From: VRUE01 sp036266075
GTDB lineage: Bacteria; Actinomycetota; Thermoleophilia; Solirubrobacterales; 70-9
Reading direction: 5' to 3'
DNA: 64,000 bases
NCBI GenBank assembly: GCA_036266075.1
Contig: DATANV010000035.1
Location: forward strand, 1-64,000
The position numbers and the translations under genes are program-made. The notes under the pieces are model-generated. The model saw only the letters and a program-made list of their open reading frames with translations, was not told the DNA's origin and made no database searches. Below are positions 41,747 to 50,694 of this stretch, one piece after another (position 1 is the stretch's first letter; each line of letters opens with the position of its first letter).

Positions 41747-42970
41747 TCACACGAACTGCTCCTCGATCACGCGGATCGATCGCGGCGCCGAGCGCAGCTC
41801 CTCCAGCTCCCCGATCCGTTCGACGGCGTCGGCAAAGCTCGACTCGAGGCACTCGTGGACCACCATCACCAGGCGGGCGTCGTCGCCGATCCCACGCTGG
41901 ACGACGCTCTTCACCGAGATCTCGTTCTCGCCGAGGATCTGGGCGATCTTGGCGAGCACGCCGGGCCGATCGGCCACCTCGAGGTGCAGGTAGAAGGAGG
42001 AGCTGACGTCGGCGACCAGGGGCAGCCGCTGGCGGGTCTCGTGCACGGGGACGTCGCCGGAGAGGATCGAGGCGACGTCTCCGAGCACCGCCGAGGCGGT
42101 CTCTACGCCCCCCGCCCCCGGCCCCGACATCGTCACCTCGGTTATCGAGGGCGCCTCGACCATCACGGCGTTGAAGGGGCCGCCGACCGGGGCCAGCGGA
42201 TGGCCGCCGTAGAGGAAGCAGGGGAAGACGCGCACGCTGATGCCGCCGTCGCGGCGCTCGGCGACACCGAGCAGCTTCAGCGAGAGGTCCAGCTCCTTGG
42301 CGTAGGCGAGGTCGTCTGGCTTGACCTGCTCGATCCCCTCGTAGGCGACCTCGTCGAGGGTGACCGGGGTGTGGAAGGCGAGGCGGGCGAGGATCGCCAT
42401 CTTCGCCGCCGCGTCGGCGCCGCTGACGTCGTCGCTCGGATCGGCCTCCGCGTAGCCCAGCTCCTGAGCCCGGGCCAGGACGTCGCCATAGGCGGCGCCG
42501 GTCGCCGCCATCTCGGTGAGGATGAAGTTCGTGGTGCCGTTGACGATGCCGAAGACCTTGTCGATCTCGGTCACCCCGAAGCTCTCCTGAATCGTGCGGA
42601 CGATCGGGATCACGCCGGCGACCGCCGCCTCGAAGCGCAGCTGCACCCCGGCCTCGCGGGCGGCCTCGAACAGCTCGTCGCCGTGCTGGGCGAGCAGCTG
42701 CTTGTTGGCGGTGACGACCGGACGCCCGGCGCGCAGCGCCGCGAGCACGTGCTCCCGCGCCGGTTCGGTGCCGCCGATCAGCTCGACGATCAGCTCGGAG
42801 CGCTCGAGAATCTCGGCGAAGTCGCCCTCGCTTCGAGTCAGGGTCCCAGCCAGCTCGGGCCGGCGTCCCGTCGCCGCGCGAACCGCCTCGGCGCGCTCGC
42901 CGAGCAGCTCGGCGAAGGCGCCGCCCACGGTGCCGCGTCCCAGCAGGCCGATGCGCGCGAGCTCAGGCAT
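41747..42970 (-). CDS. hom: Homoserine dehydrogenase
   Basis: The enzyme reduces aspartate semialdehyde to homoserine. It has the NAD(P)-binding motif IGLLGRGTVGG (residues 7-17), ANKQLLAQHGDELF, the catalytic-region VNGTTNFILTEMA and AEADPSDDVSGADAAAK, and a C-terminal ACT domain (FYLHLEVADRPGVLAKIAQI) for threonine feedback. The ATG at 42970 lies inside the end of lysA (8-bp overlap). The longer frame upstream is chance. Confidence 0.95.
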   Translation of the reverse strand: MPELARIGLLGRGTVGGAFAELLGERAEAVRAATGRRPELAGTLTRSEGDFAEILERSELIVELIGGTEPAREHVLAALRAGRPVVTANKQLLAQHGDELFEAAREAGVQLRFEAAVAGVIPIVRTIQESFGVTEIDKVFGIVNGTTNFILTEMAATGAAYGDVLARAQELGYAEADPSDDVSGADAAAKMAILARLAFHTPVTLDEVAYEGIEQVKPDDLAYAKELDLSLKLLGVAERRDGGISVRVFPCFLYGGHPLAPVGGPFNAVMVEAPSITEVTMSGPGAGGVETASAVLGDVASILSGDVPVHETRQRLPLVADVSSSFYLHLEVADRPGVLAKIAQILGENEISVKSVVQRGIGDDARLVMVVHECLESSFADAVERIGELEELRSAPRSIRVIEEQFV

Positions 42971-44273
42971 CGAGATCGCGCGCGGTGAGGTCCTCGTAGG
43001 TCTCGCGTCGCACGACCGCCCGGGCCTCGCCGTTTCGGCAGAAGACCACCGGCGGGCGCGGCACGCCGTTGTAGTTGCTCGCCATCGCGTAGCCGTAGGC
43101 ACCGGTCGCCGGCGTGACGAGGACGTCGCCAACCGACGGTGCGGCGAGCATCGTGTCGCGCACGATCACATCGCCCGACTCACAGTGCATGCCGGCGATC
43201 GTCGCCAGGGTGTCTGGCGCAGCGCCAGCCCGGTCGGCGATCAGCGCCTCGTAGCGCGAGCCGTAGAGAATCGGCCGCAGGTTGTCGGACATGCCGCCGT
43301 CGACGGCGACGTAGGTGCGCACCCCGGGGATCTCCTTGACGGTGCCGACCCGATAGAGCGTGACGCCGGCGTTGCCGACCAGCGAGCGCCCCGGCTCGAC
43401 GAGGATGCGAACGCCCTCGCCGAAGGCCTCGGCCACGCCGCGCACCTTGACGTCGACGTAGGCATCGATCGGCGGTGGCCGGTCCTCGGCGGTGTAGGCG
43501 ATTCCGAGACCGCCGCCGACGTTGACCACTCGACACCACTCGCCTGCCAGGGCTCCAATCGCCTCGATCGCCAACCGGTAGGGCTCCAGCTCGAAGATCT
43601 GCGAGCCGATGTGGGCATGCAGCCCGACGAGATCGAGACGTTCGCTTCCCAGGACGCGCTCGATCGCCTTCGCCGCCAGGCCATCCTCGAGGCCGAATCC
43701 GAACTTCGAGTCGAGCTGGCCGGTCTGCACGTAGTCGTGGGTCGAGGGCTTGATCCCGGGGGTGACGCGGATCAGCACCTTCTGGGGGCCCTCCAGCAGG
43801 CGCTCGCAGCGCTCTATCTCGTCGAACGAATCGAGGATCAGATGCCCGACGCCGGCCCGGGCCGCGAGCAGGATCTCCTCGTCGCTCTTGTTGTTGCCGT
43901 GCATGTGGATGCGAGCCGGGTCGAAGCCGGCCCGCAGCGCCATGTGCAGCTCGCCGCCCGAGGCGACGTCGACCGAGAGCCCCTCCTCGGCGAAGAGCCG
44001 GTAGGCAGCCGTACAGGGAAAGGCCTTGCTGGCGAAAAGGACCTCGAAGTCGTCGGTGCGACGCTCGAAGGCCTCGCGGTAAGCGCGGGCGCGGGCGCGC
44101 ATGTCGTCCTCGGCGTAGACATAGGCCGGCGTGCCGAACTCTTCCGCCAGCTCGATCACGTCGCAGCCAGCGACCTCCAGCCGGCCGCGATCGTCGACGC
44201 GGCTACCGGCCGGGAATACCGCCGAATCGGCGATCGAGTCGACGATCGCACCTGCCTGTCCGGGCTCGCTCAT
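42963..44273 (-). CDS. lysA: Diaminopimelate decarboxylase
   Basis: The last step of lysine synthesis. A fold-III PLP enzyme with K83 in LFASKAFPC, VDVASGGELHMAL, HGNNKSDEEI, the glycine-rich VNVGGGLGIAYT and the substrate-binding GMHCESGDVI. The protein begins MSEPGQAG at 44273. A further ATG at 44294 is possible. It is the first gene of an operon with hom, thrC and thrB, joining lysine and threonine branches of the aspartate family. Confidence 0.94.
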   Translation of the reverse strand: MSEPGQAGAIVDSIADSAVFPAGSRVDDRGRLEVAGCDVIELAEEFGTPAYVYAEDDMRARARAYREAFERRTDDFEVLFASKAFPCTAAYRLFAEEGLSVDVASGGELHMALRAGFDPARIHMHGNNKSDEEILLAARAGVGHLILDSFDEIERCERLLEGPQKVLIRVTPGIKPSTHDYVQTGQLDSKFGFGLEDGLAAKAIERVLGSERLDLVGLHAHIGSQIFELEPYRLAIEAIGALAGEWCRVVNVGGGLGIAYTAEDRPPPIDAYVDVKVRGVAEAFGEGVRILVEPGRSLVGNAGVTLYRVGTVKEIPGVRTYVAVDGGMSDNLRPILYGSRYEALIADRAGAAPDTLATIAGMHCESGDVIVRDTMLAAPSVGDVLVTPATGAYGYAMASNYNGVPRPPVVFCRNGEARAVVRRETYEDLTARDLDA

Positions 44274-44309
44274 CGGTCGGCATTGTGACGGCAAAGCGGC
44301 GAGGTCCGG

Positions 44310-45017
44310 CTAGCGGCTGCCACCGAGCACGTTGCCGACCACGCCACCGACGGTTTCGACGGTTTTGTCGACGGTACCGCCGACGACCGATTCCGGCCCG
44401 GCCACCCCGTTCGCCGCTTCTTCGGTGGCCTGCGTCGCACCAGTTTGGCCGAGCGCCCCGCCCGTCGCCGAGTCGACGCCGGAGACGGTTTCGTCGACCG
44501 TGCCGGTGACCGTTTCCGAGACGCTCTGCGCACCGGATCCTTCGCCGCCGCCTCCTCCTCCGCCGGCCGCTCCGCCTCCACCTCCGCCGGAGCCACCGGT
44601 AGACGAGGAGCTGCCATTGGGGGCCGAGGGCGCGGAACCGCCGCCGCCAGGCCGCGGTTCGCCGCCGGCCGCATTCGGCGCGCTCGCGGTCGGGGCACCC
44701 CTGAAGGCGGTGCCACCGCCGGCCGCCGTACCCACATCGCCGCGCCCGCTGCCGGCCGCGGCACTGGAGCCGCCGGCGCTGCGCGCTCCGGTGCCGGGCG
44801 CGTTGGCCGCTCCGCTGCCGCCAGCCGACGCCGCTTCCGCGGCCTGCTGCGCCGCCGCCGCCTCGGAGCCGGAGTCACCGCCGCCGCCGAGCGCCGCCAG
44901 GGGCCAATCCCGCAGCGCCTGCAGCGAGACCAGCGCGATGAAGGCGACCACGGCGATGCCAATCAGGGCAGTGCCCGAGATGGCGCCAGCGAAGTAGGTG
45001 CGAGCCTGGCGAACCAT
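44310..45017 (-). CDS. Low-complexity membrane-anchored protein, 235 aa
   Basis: One N-terminal membrane helix (ISGTALIGIAVVAFIALVSL) is followed by about 140 residues of Gly/Ser/Ala/Pro-rich sequence with long glycine runs, then a repeated Val/Thr-rich tail (VSETVTGTVDETVSGVDSAT, VVGGTVDKTVETVGGVVGNV). No domain is recognised. It may be a wall-spanning or adhesive surface protein. The ATG at 45017 has no clear ribosome binding site and a TTG two codons upstream is possible. It lies 36 bp from lysA and 33 bp from the M23 gene on the same strand. Confidence 0.6.
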   Translation of the reverse strand: MVRQARTYFAGAISGTALIGIAVVAFIALVSLQALRDWPLAALGGGGDSGSEAAAAQQAAEAASAGGSGAANAPGTGARSAGGSSAAAGSGRGDVGTAAGGGTAFRGAPTASAPNAAGGEPRPGGGGSAPSAPNGSSSSTGGSGGGGGGAAGGGGGGGEGSGAQSVSETVTGTVDETVSGVDSATGGALGQTGATQATEEAANGVAGPESVVGGTVDKTVETVGGVVGNVLGGSR

Positions 45018-45050
45018 TCTCAATAAGTATGCCCAAAAAGGCCGGGGCCT

Positions 45051-46238
45051 TTACAGATAGCCGAGCGGGTCGGTCGGCGCCCCGTTGATCCGCACCTCGA
45101 AGTGCAGGTGGTCACCGAAGCAGTGCCCGGTGCAGCCGACGTAGCCGATCACGTCGCCTTGCGAGACGCTCTGCCCGCTGCTGACCGCCACCGATGACTG
45201 GTGCGCGTAACAGGTCTGCAGGCCGCCGCCGTGGTCGAGGCAGGTGAAGTTTCCATAGCCGCCGCTTTCCGCTTCCGACTGCACGAGGACGACGCTGCCC
45301 GCGGCGGCAGCGCGGATCGGCGTTCCCGCCGGAACCGCTATGTCGATCCCCTCGTGCATCCGGCCCCAGCGCATCCCGAATCCGGAGACCACCGGCCCGT
45401 CGACCGGCCAGATGAGCTGGCCCGAGCCGTAGCGGATTGGCCCGGCCGGCAGCGGCGCCGAGCCGGTGCCGGCCAGCGTCGCGGCGAGTTCGGCCTGGAT
45501 AGAGGCGACTTCGCCGTCGAGCTCTTGTTCGGAGTCTTCGATCTTGCCGAGCGCCGCCTCGCGGCTGCGGCGCACCGCGACGAGGTCGGCCTGGCGGCTC
45601 TGCACGGCAGCCCGAGCGCTCTCCAGTGCCTGCTCTTCGGCGGCGATCGCGTCACGCGCGGCTTCGATCCGGTTCTTCGCCGAGCGCAGCCGGGCGACGG
45701 TGCGCTTCACCTGGTTGCGCAGGTCGCGCACCCTGCCGACGACGGCTTCGTCGAGGCCGTTGATGCGACTCAGGTACTCGGTCCGGTTGACCAGCTCTTC
45801 GTAGCCGTGGGCGTCGACGATCACGCTGAGCAGATCCGGCGTGCCCGCCTCGTACATCGCCACCAGCCGCTCGCGCAGGGCGACCAGCGCCCGCTTCAGC
45901 CGGGCCTTGACGACGGCCAGGTGCTTCTTGGCGACGTCGAGCTCGGCGACGGCGCGGTCGAGTTCGGCCTGCTTGGCTTCCAGCCGCTCGCGCACGGCGG
46001 CCTCCTGCGTGCGCAGCGCCGCGACCTCATCGGTCAGTCTTTCGATCCGCGCCTTGTAGCGCGAGATCGTCGTCGTCAGGACACCGCGCTTTTCGCGAAC
46101 CTCAGAAAGCTTCGCTTCCCTGCCTTCGAGCTTAGATTGGAGGTCATTGGCCGGCGCAGCGGCGCTGCACGCAAGCAGCACGACAAGCGCCGCCGCAGCA
46201 GCCACCAAAGCCACCGCGAACGGGCGAATCTTCAGCAT
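45051..46238 (-). CDS. M23-family metallopeptidase with N-terminal coiled coil (EnvC/NlpD type), 395 aa
   Basis: A signal peptide (KIRPFAVALVAAAAALVVLL) is followed by about 230 residues of coiled coil (KLEGREAKLSEVREKRGVLT onward) and a C-terminal LytM domain: GMRWGRMHEGIDIAVPAGTP carries the HxxxD zinc ligands and GDHLHFEVRING the HxH. All zinc residues are kept, so it can be an active peptidoglycan endopeptidase and not merely an activator. It probably acts in cell separation. The much longer frame upstream of MLKIRPF overlaps the next gene and is chance. Confidence 0.9.
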   Translation of the reverse strand: MLKIRPFAVALVAAAAALVVLLACSAAAPANDLQSKLEGREAKLSEVREKRGVLTTTISRYKARIERLTDEVAALRTQEAAVRERLEAKQAELDRAVAELDVAKKHLAVVKARLKRALVALRERLVAMYEAGTPDLLSVIVDAHGYEELVNRTEYLSRINGLDEAVVGRVRDLRNQVKRTVARLRSAKNRIEAARDAIAAEEQALESARAAVQSRQADLVAVRRSREAALGKIEDSEQELDGEVASIQAELAATLAGTGSAPLPAGPIRYGSGQLIWPVDGPVVSGFGMRWGRMHEGIDIAVPAGTPIRAAAAGSVVLVQSEAESGGYGNFTCLDHGGGLQTCYAHQSSVAVSSGQSVSQGDVIGYVGCTGHCFGDHLHFEVRINGAPTDPLGYL

Positions 46239-46360
46239 CGCAAGCAAGCTAGCGAGACAAAAGCCCGCCACGTAACGGTGCAAACAAGTTGCAACCACGC
46301 TTGCGGGACGCTGAAGCAGAGCGAGGCGTGCAGGAGGGTGCCCGGCCCTCTCCCTCCAAC

Positions 46361-47632
46361 CTATGCCGCTACGGGCTCCTTTTCGGGCTTCTCCTTCATC
46401 GCCTCCGCAGCCACTTCGGCGGCAAACCCAAGCCGCTCGCCGTATTCGCGAGCTTGCATCCGCGAGATGACCATCCGCTGGATCTCCGCCGTGCCCTCGA
46501 ACAGCTGGTAGATCTTGGCGTCGCGGAAGAACTTCTCGAGCGGGTACTCGGTGCTCCAGGCGTCCGGGCCGACCAGGTCCATCAGCGTCGTCGTCGCCCA
46601 CATCGTCACGTCGCCCGCCTTGAGCTTCGACATCGAACCCTGGCCGCCGCGCATCGGGATCCCGCTGCGACCCATCCAGGCGGCGCGCTGGACCAGCAGC
46701 CGCGCCGCTTCGATCTCGGTCGCGACGTCGGCCAGCGTCTGCTGGACACGCTGCGTCTGCAGCAGCGGCGTGCCAGCCTCGGAGCGGCCGTCGAGGTATT
46801 CCAGCGTCCACTCGTAGGCGGCCTGGGCGATGCCGAGCGCCGAGGCGCCGACCAGCGGGCGCGTCACCTCGAAGGTCGCCAGCGCGTCGGCGCCGCTCGA
46901 TTTCTTGCCTTCGCGCCCGCGTTGCAGCTTGCGCTCCAGCTTCTCATCGCCGCCCAGCAGGTTCTCGCCCGGAATGCGGCATTCGTCGAGGATGATCTCG
47001 GCCGTGTGCGAGGCACGGATCCCGAGCTTCGACTCCTTCTTGCCCTGGCTGAGGCCGGGCGTGTCCTTGGGGACCACGAAAGAGGCCTGGCCGCTGGTAC
47101 CGAGGGCCGGGTCGACGGTGGCGACGACGACGTGCACGTCGGCGATGCCGCCGTTGGTGATGAAGACCTTGGTGCCGTTGAGGACCCACTCGTCGCCGTC
47201 GCGCTTGGCGGTCGTCTTCAGGCTCTTGACGTCGGAGCCGGCCTGCGGCTCGGTCACGGCGTAGGCGCCGAGCTTGACCTCGTCGGCGCTGCCGAAGCAG
47301 TCCGGGACCCAGCGGGAAATCTGCTCCGGGGTGCCCGAGGAGGCGATGCCCGCCGCGGCCAGCCCGGAGCCCGAGATGGCCAGGGCGATGCCGGCGCAGC
47401 CCCAATGGAACTCTTCGGCGGAGATCACCTGCATCTGGCCCTCGGCATCGCCGGCCGAGCGCTGGATCGACTCGAGGGTGCCGAAACCCTGGTTGCGAGC
47501 CTCCTTGATGACCTCCCAGGGGATGCTCTCCTCTTCGTCGTGCTTGCGCGCCGCCGGCCGGATCACGTCGCGGGCGAAGGCCCGACAACTGTCCTTGTAC
47601 TCCTGCTGCTCCTCGTTCAGCGCGAATTCCAT
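46361..47632 (-). CDS. Acyl-CoA dehydrogenase, 423 aa
   Basis: A flavin enzyme introducing a 2,3 double bond into acyl-CoA. The family motifs are AYAVTEPQAGSDVKSLKTTA, GTKVFITNGGIADVHVVVAT, LGIRASHTAEIILDECRIPG and the C-terminal KIYQLFEGTAEIQRMVISRM; the Glu of YQLFEGT is the usual catalytic-base region. Full length. AAAGGGGA precedes the ATG. A palindrome TTGACTGGTCAGTC lies 32-51 bp upstream and is shared with the thiolase/hydroxyacyl-CoA dehydrogenase spacer at 57.6 kb, so it is probably repressed by the same TetR-type factor. Confidence 0.94.
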   Translation of the reverse strand: MEFALNEEQQEYKDSCRAFARDVIRPAARKHDEEESIPWEVIKEARNQGFGTLESIQRSAGDAEGQMQVISAEEFHWGCAGIALAISGSGLAAAGIASSGTPEQISRWVPDCFGSADEVKLGAYAVTEPQAGSDVKSLKTTAKRDGDEWVLNGTKVFITNGGIADVHVVVATVDPALGTSGQASFVVPKDTPGLSQGKKESKLGIRASHTAEIILDECRIPGENLLGGDEKLERKLQRGREGKKSSGADALATFEVTRPLVGASALGIAQAAYEWTLEYLDGRSEAGTPLLQTQRVQQTLADVATEIEAARLLVQRAAWMGRSGIPMRGGQGSMSKLKAGDVTMWATTTLMDLVGPDAWSTEYPLEKFFRDAKIYQLFEGTAEIQRMVISRMQAREYGERLGFAAEVAAEAMKEKPEKEPVAA

Positions 47633-47663
47633 CTCGATCCCCTTTGCTGGCGACGGCGTTGTT

Positions 47664-47683
47664 GATTGACTGGTCAGTCAATC
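47664..47683. promoter_or_regulatory. Palindromic operator GATTGACTG-GT-CAGTCAATC, site 1
   Basis: A 20-bp palindrome broken only at the two central bases, 32 bp upstream of the acyl-CoA dehydrogenase start. Its core TTGACTGGTCAGTC recurs exactly at 57644-57657. TetR-family repressors of fatty-acid or branched-chain catabolism bind palindromes of this size. Confidence 0.65.
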
Positions 47684-47738
47684 GCTGGATCGAGTTTAGC
47701 TGACCGACCAGCCAGGGCTCCGCGTGTAGCTTTCCGGC

Positions 47739-49022
47739 GTGGCCGGGCAGCGACCGATCAACGCCGACGTGCCGCCGCCGGAAGCACCGACCCCGCGGGT
47801 CGCGCGGCGGCGCAAGCCGGTACCGGCGGCGCTGAAGGCAGTCGGCGGACTGTTCGCGCTGGCGATCGTCTTCATCGTTGCCGCGATTCTCGGCGGCGGG
47901 GGCGGCGGCAAGGGCTCAACGACCGATACGCCGGCTCCGGTGGTGGGCGGCGGCCACGCCGAGCCAACCCCTTCGACGCCGGCAAGCGAGCTCGGCTACC
48001 CACAGTTCGCCACCGCCAACACGACCCGCGTCGGCGGCTCCGAGCCGGCTTCGACCGCAGCCGGCGTGGCGCTCGCCGCCTACCCCTCGACCGAGCCCGC
48101 GCAGCGACCGGCGGCGGTCTCCCTGGTCGACGCCGCCGACTGGCGCGGCGCAATCGCCGCCTCGGTGCTGATGGCCGCACCGGTGCGAGCGCCGGTCCTG
48201 GTCTCCGAAGCGGCGGGACTGCCGGACGCCACCGCCCAGGCACTCGAGGCCCTCGATCCGCAGGGAAGCGATGCGACCGGAGGGACGCAGGTGTTCGCCC
48301 TCGGCGGGGCGGCGGCACCGGCGGACCGGCGGACGAAGTCCGTGAAAGCGACCGGGATCGGCGCCGCCGCGGCGATCGCCGCGCTGCGCGACGAGCTGGT
48401 GAAGGGCCCGCCGCACCACGTCATCGTCGCCCCGGCCGACCAGCCGGCCTTCGCGATGCCCGCCGCCGCCTGGGCGGCACGCTCCGGCGACCCCGTTCTC
48501 TTCAGCGCGAGCGGGAAGCTGCCGACCCCGACCGCGGCAGCGCTGAAACGCCACCCCCACGCCCCGGCCTACGTCCTCGGCCCGTCGTCGGCCATCTCCT
48601 CCAACGTGGTGCGCGAAGTCGGCGAGATCGTCGACCGGGTGCGCCGCGTCTCAGGCGAGGACCCGGTCGCCAACGCAATCGCCCTCGCTCGCTACTCGGG
48701 CGGCGGCTTCGGCTGGAACGTCAACGACCCGGGTCACGGCTTCGTCATCGCCAACGAGGCCGAGCCGCTCGATGCCGCCGCCGCCGCGGCCCTCTCGGCC
48801 TCCGGGACCTGGGGGCCGCTGCTGCTCACCGACAGCGCCGATACGCTTCCCAGTGCCCTGCGCGGCTACCTGCTCGACGTCAAGCCGGGCTACACGACCG
48901 ACCCGACGCGCGCCTTTTACAACCACGTTTGGGTGATCGGGGACGAAGAAGCGATCGACGTGAATCAGCAGGCGGAAATCAACCAGCTGGCCGAACTGGC
49001 CAAGATCGGCGGCGAACCGTGA
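47739..49022 (+). CDS. Membrane-anchored protein with cell-wall-binding-2-like repeats, 427 aa
   Basis: A proline-rich cytoplasmic leader, a membrane helix (AVGGLFALAIVFIVAAILGG) and a Gly/Pro linker precede an extracellular part with repeats such as TRVGGSEPASTAAGVALAAY, SVLMAAPVRAPVLVSEAAGL, VFALGGAAAPADRRTK and HAPAYVLGPSSAISSNVV. This is the pattern of cell wall binding repeat 2 domains, which attach proteins to the cell wall. Its start region lies next to operator site 1 of the divergent acyl-CoA dehydrogenase. The stop overlaps the next gene's GTG. Confidence 0.78.
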   Translation: MAGQRPINADVPPPEAPTPRVARRRKPVPAALKAVGGLFALAIVFIVAAILGGGGGGKGSTTDTPAPVVGGGHAEPTPSTPASELGYPQFATANTTRVGGSEPASTAAGVALAAYPSTEPAQRPAAVSLVDAADWRGAIAASVLMAAPVRAPVLVSEAAGLPDATAQALEALDPQGSDATGGTQVFALGGAAAPADRRTKSVKATGIGAAAAIAALRDELVKGPPHHVIVAPADQPAFAMPAAAWAARSGDPVLFSASGKLPTPTAAALKRHPHAPAYVLGPSSAISSNVVREVGEIVDRVRRVSGEDPVANAIALARYSGGGFGWNVNDPGHGFVIANEAEPLDAAAAAALSASGTWGPLLLTDSADTLPSALRGYLLDVKPGYTTDPTRAFYNHVWVIGDEEAIDVNQQAEINQLAELAKIGGEP

Positions 49023-49270
49023 GCGAGGCCGAGAGCCCCGAGCTGCTGGGCGGGAGCCACGAGGTGACCGCCGAGGACATCCGCGCCCTGGCCGGCGCCT
49101 CGACCCCCCACTTCGCCCTGCAGGTGCGCAATCGCATCCGCCGCCTGATCGCGCCACTGCCGGTCGACCACCCGGCCCGCCGCGAAGGCGAACGCAAGAT
49201 CGCCGAGCTGGAGGAGCTGGCCGAGCACAGCGGCGACCCGCGCGGCACCCTCGGAATCGACCACCGATGA
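49019..49270 (+). CDS. Conserved hypothetical protein, 83 aa
   Basis: A small helical protein (HEVTAEDIRALAGASTPHFA then LQVRNRIRRLIAPLPVDHPA) with no membrane segment. It starts with GTG overlapping the preceding stop (GTGA) and its stop overlaps the start of the metallo-beta-lactamase-fold gene, so three genes are translationally linked. No family name is known to me. Confidence 0.7.
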   Translation: MSEAESPELLGGSHEVTAEDIRALAGASTPHFALQVRNRIRRLIAPLPVDHPARREGERKIAELEELAEHSGDPRGTLGIDHR

Positions 49271-50175
49271 AGCTCCTTGCCCCGGGCGTCTGGCGCCTCA
49301 AGCAATTCCCAGCGCCCTCGGTCAACGTCTACCTCGCCGAGGACGTCCTGATCGACGCGGGCACGCTCTGGGACCGCCGCCGGATCTTCGCCGAGATAGA
49401 CGGTCGCGATCTCGCGCTGCTGGCGCTGACCCACGTCCACCCCGACCACCAGGGGGTCGCCAAGGACGTCTGCGAGGCGCGTGGCATCCCGCTCGCCTGC
49501 CACCCCGACGACGTCGACGCGATGGAGGGCCGCCGGCCCATACAGGAGGCGCATCCCAACCACCCCGTCAACCGCGTGATCAAGCGATTTTGGCAGGGCC
49601 CGCCCCACCCTGTGGGCCGGGTGCTGCAGGAGGGCGACGAGGTGGCCGGCTTCCGTGTCGTCCACGCCCCTGGGCACGCCCGCGGCGAGGTGATCTTCTT
49701 CCGCGACTCCGACCGCGTCGCGATCTGCGGCGACGTGATCCGCAACATGAGTTACGCGACCGGCCGGCCGATGATCGCCGAGCCACCGGAGATCTTCACC
49801 TACGACCCTGCCGAGAACCGTCGCTCGATCCACAAGCTCGCCGCCCTCGAGCCGTCCCTGATCCTCCCCGGCCACGGCCCCGCCCTGACCGACATCGCAG
49901 CCTTCAAGCGCTTCGTCTCCCGCCTCCCCCCTGACCGTGCCGGTAGGCCCGATTATGCTTGCGCGCTGATGGCCGAGGCGATCGAGCACGGGTTCAAGGA
50001 GGGCGACAAGGTCTGGGTCGAGGACGGCGAAGGCCGCCATCACCCCGGGATCTTCGTCGGCGACAACGAATCGTCTGGCTGGTTCGGCGGTGGGCCCAGC
50101 GCCTACGTGGTCCATCCGGAGGCGCATCAGGCCGAGGTCGTCTCGATCTTTCGCATCACCCCGCGCGACGAGTAG
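49267..50175 (+). CDS. Metallo-beta-lactamase-fold hydrolase with C-terminal extension, 302 aa
   Basis: The zinc motif THVHPDHQG (H56, H58, D60, H61), APGHARGEVIFF, CGDVIRNMSY and LPGHGPALTD are all present, so the hydrolase is expected to be active, of the glyoxalase II-like branch. After residue 225 an additional domain of about 70 residues follows (GDKVWVEDGEGRHHPGIFVG then NESSGWFGGGPSAYVVHPEA), in frame. It resembles a small SH3-like beta barrel. An internal ATG at 49969 could make it separately. The substrate is unknown. Confidence 0.82.
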   Translation: MKLLAPGVWRLKQFPAPSVNVYLAEDVLIDAGTLWDRRRIFAEIDGRDLALLALTHVHPDHQGVAKDVCEARGIPLACHPDDVDAMEGRRPIQEAHPNHPVNRVIKRFWQGPPHPVGRVLQEGDEVAGFRVVHAPGHARGEVIFFRDSDRVAICGDVIRNMSYATGRPMIAEPPEIFTYDPAENRRSIHKLAALEPSLILPGHGPALTDIAAFKRFVSRLPPDRAGRPDYACALMAEAIEHGFKEGDKVWVEDGEGRHHPGIFVGDNESSGWFGGGPSAYVVHPEAHQAEVVSIFRITPRDE

Positions 50176-50178
50176 CGC

Positions 50179-50658
50179 TCAGAGCGCCAGATCCTCGGCA
50201 AGCAGCTCCATCAGGAGGCTGTCGTGCCAGCCGCGACCGTCGGCGTCGCGCTCGGAGCGGCGCATCGTGCCGACCCGCCTGAAGCCGGCTTTCTCGTAGG
50301 CGCGGATCGCAGCGGGGTTCTCGGTCGCCGGGTCGATCGTGATGCGGTGGTGACCGCGCTCGTCGATCAGGTGACGGACGACTCGCCGGACCGCCTCCGT
50401 GCCGAGGCCGCGGCGATGCAGCGCCGGATCGAGGAAGAGATCGACCGAGGCATGGCGGTATTTGGGCTCGAGCTCCTCGCTGAACTGGACCATCCCGGCC
50501 ACCGCGCTGTCGACCTCGATCGTCCAGCGGGTCGCCTCCGGCTCGTCCTCGAGGGGGAAGCCGTCCTCAACCGGATCCCACCAGCGCTCGACCTCCGGCG
50601 TCCCACGAATACGCCGCAGCTCCGCTGCGTCACGGGGCTCGAGCGGCCGCAGGATCAT
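50179..50658 (-). CDS. GNAT acetyltransferase, AAC(6')/RimJ type, 159 aa
   Basis: MILRPLEPRDAAELRRIRGT begins the domain. SVDLFLDPALHRRGLGTEAV is the acetyl-CoA loop with R/Q-x-x-G-x-G/A, and ENPAAIRAYEKAGFRRVGTM is the C-terminal signature. The pattern matches the aminoglycoside 6'-acetyltransferase and RimJ/RimL group. Resistance cannot be claimed from this. It converges with the hydrolase gene, 3 bp apart. Confidence 0.87.
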   Translation of the reverse strand: MILRPLEPRDAAELRRIRGTPEVERWWDPVEDGFPLEDEPEATRWTIEVDSAVAGMVQFSEELEPKYRHASVDLFLDPALHRRGLGTEAVRRVVRHLIDERGHHRITIDPATENPAAIRAYEKAGFRRVGTMRRSERDADGRGWHDSLLMELLAEDLAL

Positions 50659-50694
50659 CGCGCCGATTGTAGGGTCGGCCGATGCTCTCAAGGC

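Noticed and set aside
41855..42988. A 377-codon plus-strand frame
   Set aside because: It is antisense to hom, and its sequence has no domain likeness.
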